Positions 60,878 through 64,000 of a stretch of 64,000 bases of DNA are shown here, piece after piece. Origin of the DNA: Sipunculus nudus (lineage: Eukaryota; Annelida; Sipuncula; Golfingiida; Sipunculidae). Both the position numbers and the translations under genes were made by a program. A model generated the notes under the pieces. It did not search any database and had not been told where the DNA came from. It saw nothing but the letters and a program-made list of their open reading frames with translations. The stretch is taken from NCBI GenBank assembly GCA_026874595.1, contig CM049316.1, positions 5,532,339 through 5,596,338 on the forward strand, written 5' to 3'. Within the stretch, counting starts at the first letter, position 1; every line of letters starts with the position of its first letter.

Positions 60878-61128
60878 GCTGGAAGGTTGCGGGAGGGTTG
60901 CGGCTAGCCGCAGTCCTATAGAGTATTTTAATACTGTGGGCAGGAAGGCTGCGGGAGGGTTGCGGCTAGCCGCAGCCTCATAGAGTTAACTGGATGCTGT
61001 GTGCAGGAAGGCTGCGGGAGGATTGCGGCTAGCCGCAGTCTCATAGAGTTAACTGGATGCTGTGCGCAGGAAGGCTGCGGGAGGGTTGCGGCTAGCCGCA
61101 GTCTTTTACAGTTTTATTTGCTCTACTA
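60878..61128. repeat. 63-bp GC-rich minisatellite, four units
   Basis: Units start 'gcaggaaggctgcgggaggg' or a variant at 60878, 60940, 61003 and 61066. Each contains TTGCGGCTAGCCGCAG, with a 14-bp perfect palindrome TGCGGCTAGCCGCA. Two diverged partial units precede it (60795-60870). It is the most GC-rich stretch in the window. The in-frame 21-residue repeat is not considered a gene. Confidence 0.9.
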
Positions 61129-63074
61129 TTTCCTGTCTTACCCTGCTGTGATTGGCTTAACTGATTTTGGAGGGATAGGCAGCCATTTTTGCAAAATTAG
61201 TAAAAGACAGTGCTTTGTTAGCTCTTCTAAAAATATGAAGATCTGTGCCAAATAGCTCAAGTAAGAGTAACATTCAACAGATCCAGTATGTTCAGAGGAC
61301 TCATTGGATTAATTAGAACATACAATTAGTTGATGGGAGGAACAAAGAGAGGGTCACTCAGAGACAATTAAGGATTCAAGAAATGAGACCAGTCTTGTAG
61401 AAAAAAGTAAACTATCATTTAAGTCCTGATATGCAAATCTTAGAACAAACTATCAACACACTAGCAAATGTGCAGAACTATGTATACAGAATACCTTAAA
61501 AATTTGTAAACAAGAAATTACACAATTATATTTTTAGGTCTACAAAAATGAAAATTAAGTAATTATTTGTTAGAACAATATCCAACATATGTAAAAGATA
61601 TTTTTAAAAAATCAATGAAAATATGATTAACTAGGATTAACAAAATTAACTAAGCTTTCAAAATTCCTTGATAGTATGTTGTTTCAATCATAACAATTGG
61701 ACTCAAATTTGGACTCTGATTTGGACTTGCTCAACATATACCAGTAACCTGGTAAGATGTTTACTTTCTTCTGTTGCTGAAAAGGTAGCAGCAGCAATTA
61801 TTTTTGTTTGGTACTGACTTGGACTCAGACTCAAAAAGGAGATGGACTTGGACTTACAGCTGAAGGAATCTGACTTGGGCTTGATTTTCACTTGCTCACT
61901 CACAACACTGATTCATGAAGCATATTAAAATGACACTAAGCTGGTACACCAAATTGTTCTGAAACTTACATGGGCGGTTTATGTTTCATAACTGATAAAA
62001 TTAGTTTTTATGTCTGTCAATGAGAACACTCCAAAGACTTTTTGGCACACATTCAGAGGTGTGACCAGTGTGCAAATTACAAAGGCTGAGCCACCATGTT
62101 GCTCAACATGTACCAGTAACATCATGTATCTGTTTTCTTCTTGTGCTAAAACTTTTAGTGAGAGGTAACAACGGTGATATATTTGTTTTGTACTGATGGT
62201 ACAAAACTGCTTCATTATTATTGCTCAAAAGTTTTAAAAATGTTTTCTGTTTGAAAATGGAATTTTAGCCTTTATTTGATTTGGTAAAGTTTGTGTTCTC
62301 CTTGGAATTAAAGTTGACACAAGACAGTGTACATGAGGTCTTTGTTGTATTTTCATGGTAGATAGCTCAAAGTCTCAGAAGTTGTGCTTTACCAGTCTCT
62401 GTAGTTGTGATCTCATAGTGACTCGAAGGTTGCTATGTAATGCCTTTTTGGATAAGTAGTTTATAGATTAACATATTTAAATTGGCCCCTTGGTAATAAA
62501 TCTCATATAATATCTGCAGTGAAAAATATAGCAGCTAGGTACATACTTTCACAATGCCATGAATTATCTTTTTTCTTGCCATGTTTTTCTGTCTCCATGG
62601 CCTCTGATACTTAAAACAACTTCTTAACACTGCCACTCATACAACACTTTACTTATAATTCATTTATTTCCTGCAGATCCAGAATCCAAGGTTTTCTAGC
62701 CTCCATGTAAAATGAGTTCAGAAAACGCAAGGACATTCCATTTATTATATAATGCTTAGCACAAACAAAAGAACCTTGAATAATAACAGAGTTTTTATAT
62801 TGTCTTTTATTGCCATCAGATAATGTTTTGTATGTAGTTTATCAAACAAATTGTGCTGCAGTTTTAAGTACTGGGCTCACAGAGGGTTAGTCACAAACTT
62901 AGCAAAATGTTTGAACGTCCAGAAAAGATGCCTTGAGTCCATAAATTCATCAATGGCTACTGTATCAACAAAGTAACCTTTTGATAACCTCTTTTTCATG
63001 GTGTAACCCTTATAATTGAAAATTAACACAAAGATTCTTAACTGACCAGTTTTTACAGAATCTGGCATTAGGCT
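61129..63074. other. Unique DNA with a diverged direct repeat
   Basis: 61720-61815 and 62100-62200 share 'gctcaacat.taccagtaac' and 'tttgttt.gtactga' at similar spacing, so they are an old direct duplication. 61690-61880 is also rich in 'tggact' words. No gene is recognised. Confidence 0.4.
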
Positions 63075-63480
63075 GCTGCCGTTTGGATGCTGTTTGCCTC
63101 ATAAATATGAGGCTTCATTTTGCTGAATGACAATTATGATTATTGAAAGAGCATTTGGGCCGTCCGTCATTTGTTATTGGCACATGAGGGAGCACAAATG
63201 GCCTTTTGCAGGGCACAAATCACACTTTTTAACTTATAGGGCTACATTTGACAAAATCCTGAGAGTTTTACTATTGTCATGTAATGGGCCATTATAGGTT
63301 TGTTTTGTAAGAGACCAGATGCAGGCAGATGAAACTGCAGGGATATTAGCAAGCTGCATCGTTAGATATTATTTAATGAAAGTAACCGGACTTATATTTG
63401 CCGATACCGGTCTTGTTATTGGCATTTACTACTTGCTTAATGGGATCACAGGACCATATTCATCCAGCATTCAGTTCCCT
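63075..63480. promoter_or_regulatory. Candidate cis-regulatory island
   Basis: Unique and motif-dense: palindrome GCCTCATA-AA-TATGAGGC (63096-63113), 'gacaattatgattattgaaa' (63129-63148), 'catttgttattggcacatga' (Sox-like, near 63168) and CAAATGGCC. Non-coding in all frames. Inferred only. Confidence 0.3.
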
Positions 63481-64000
63481 TCACTGTCTTTTGATTTGAA
63501 TTTTTTTTTTAACTATTTCAGTTAATTCTGAACAAAGGCCTCATTCTTGAACTCAAAATTATATGCAGCACCTCTCCATTTTTTTAGAACAAAATGTTCA
63601 TTATTTATCTGTCACCGAAAGATTGGGTTTTCTTTTTTCTTGAAATAGCCCTTATATTCTATTGTTTTCAAAGTGAAAATAAAAAAAAAACTATATAATG
63701 TATTTTTTACCTTTTCATTATTTCTTTGTTTTTGTATGAACATGAAATTCTTGCTGTTGCTAAGACCTGGCAAGATTCAGGCACATTAAATGTACTGCTT
63801 AAGTTTTTAACCTCACTATATGTCGCAGAATGTTTTACTGAGAATAAAGTTAATTTTGATAAAAAAGGAGTTTTAGTTATTAATCCTGTGCATCTTTAGT
63901 AAATACTTTTGACAGGTGAAAAGTTACCAGTTGCTAAGGTGGGGAGCTTCTTCTCTGCCTATTACTTTGAGTTCTGTATGACACTATTCAAATGTGTCTT
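63481..64000. other. AT-rich DNA, nothing recognised
   Basis: No gene, RNA or repeat landmark up to the window end. Confidence 0.5.

Overview
The window looks like nuclear DNA of a bivalve mollusc. It is AT-rich, has long non-coding stretches and is packed with short non-autonomous repeats. Many of these repeats start with a hairpin followed by runs of the 'tccgtccg' type, and there is one tRNA-derived SINE with a metazoan-type central domain. I infer the clade from repeat style, not from a gene, so it is moderately sure. No long conserved open reading frame is visible. Almost every frame of 60-165 codons lies in a tandem repeat, a transposable-element body or AT-rich sequence. The one stretch I would call protein-coding is a 24-codon candidate first exon (28958-29029, plus strand). 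It has a good start context, an upstream in-frame stop, a consensus splice donor and a CpG-richer promoter-like region before it. If real, most of the right half of the window is its first intron, and the left part is upstream DNA.

Layout. 1-2.2 kb: AT-rich, with two decayed repeat ends. 2.2-10.3 kb: a nest of repeats. A minus-strand element (2238-3730 plus 9920-10306) is split by a plus-strand element (3731-9919), which is itself split by a third element (3978-6171) and a fourth of another family (6986-8335). 10.3-13.7 kb: unique, with enhancer-like islands. 14.2-18 kb: a second nest of three levels. 18.5-20.9 kb: older repeat bodies. 21.5-23.3 kb: an element with long internally repetitive inverted ends. 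24.1-25.9 kb: an element with two successive 3' ends. 25.9-33.8 kb: mostly unique, with the candidate promoter and exon, several regulatory-looking islands and the SINE. 33.8-35.2 kb: a diverged element. 37.4-45.6 kb: degenerate minisatellites leading into a 7.5-kb satellite of about 160 units of 46-47 bp with higher-order duplications. 46.7-48.2 kb: another element with a nested insertion. 49.5-52.6 kb: a 1,570-bp tandem duplication with a single difference seen. 52.6-64 kb: unique DNA with three minisatellites, a pair of related elements and more regulatory-looking islands.

Most elements share one plan. There is a 5' hairpin, often tandem core units, a copy of the 5' end inverted and set slightly inside the 3' end, and then a terminal 3' hairpin followed by CTAG or CTTGTT. 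Insertion is into T-tracts without clear target duplication. This matches the non-autonomous Helitron2/Helentron type (including the 'pearl'-like elements known from bivalves). No Rep/helicase coding sequence is present, so all copies here would depend on an enzyme encoded elsewhere. I found no new enzymatic or defence system. The most informative features are the readable insertion order of the nests, the double-3'-end elements, the satellite higher-order structure and the candidate exon.
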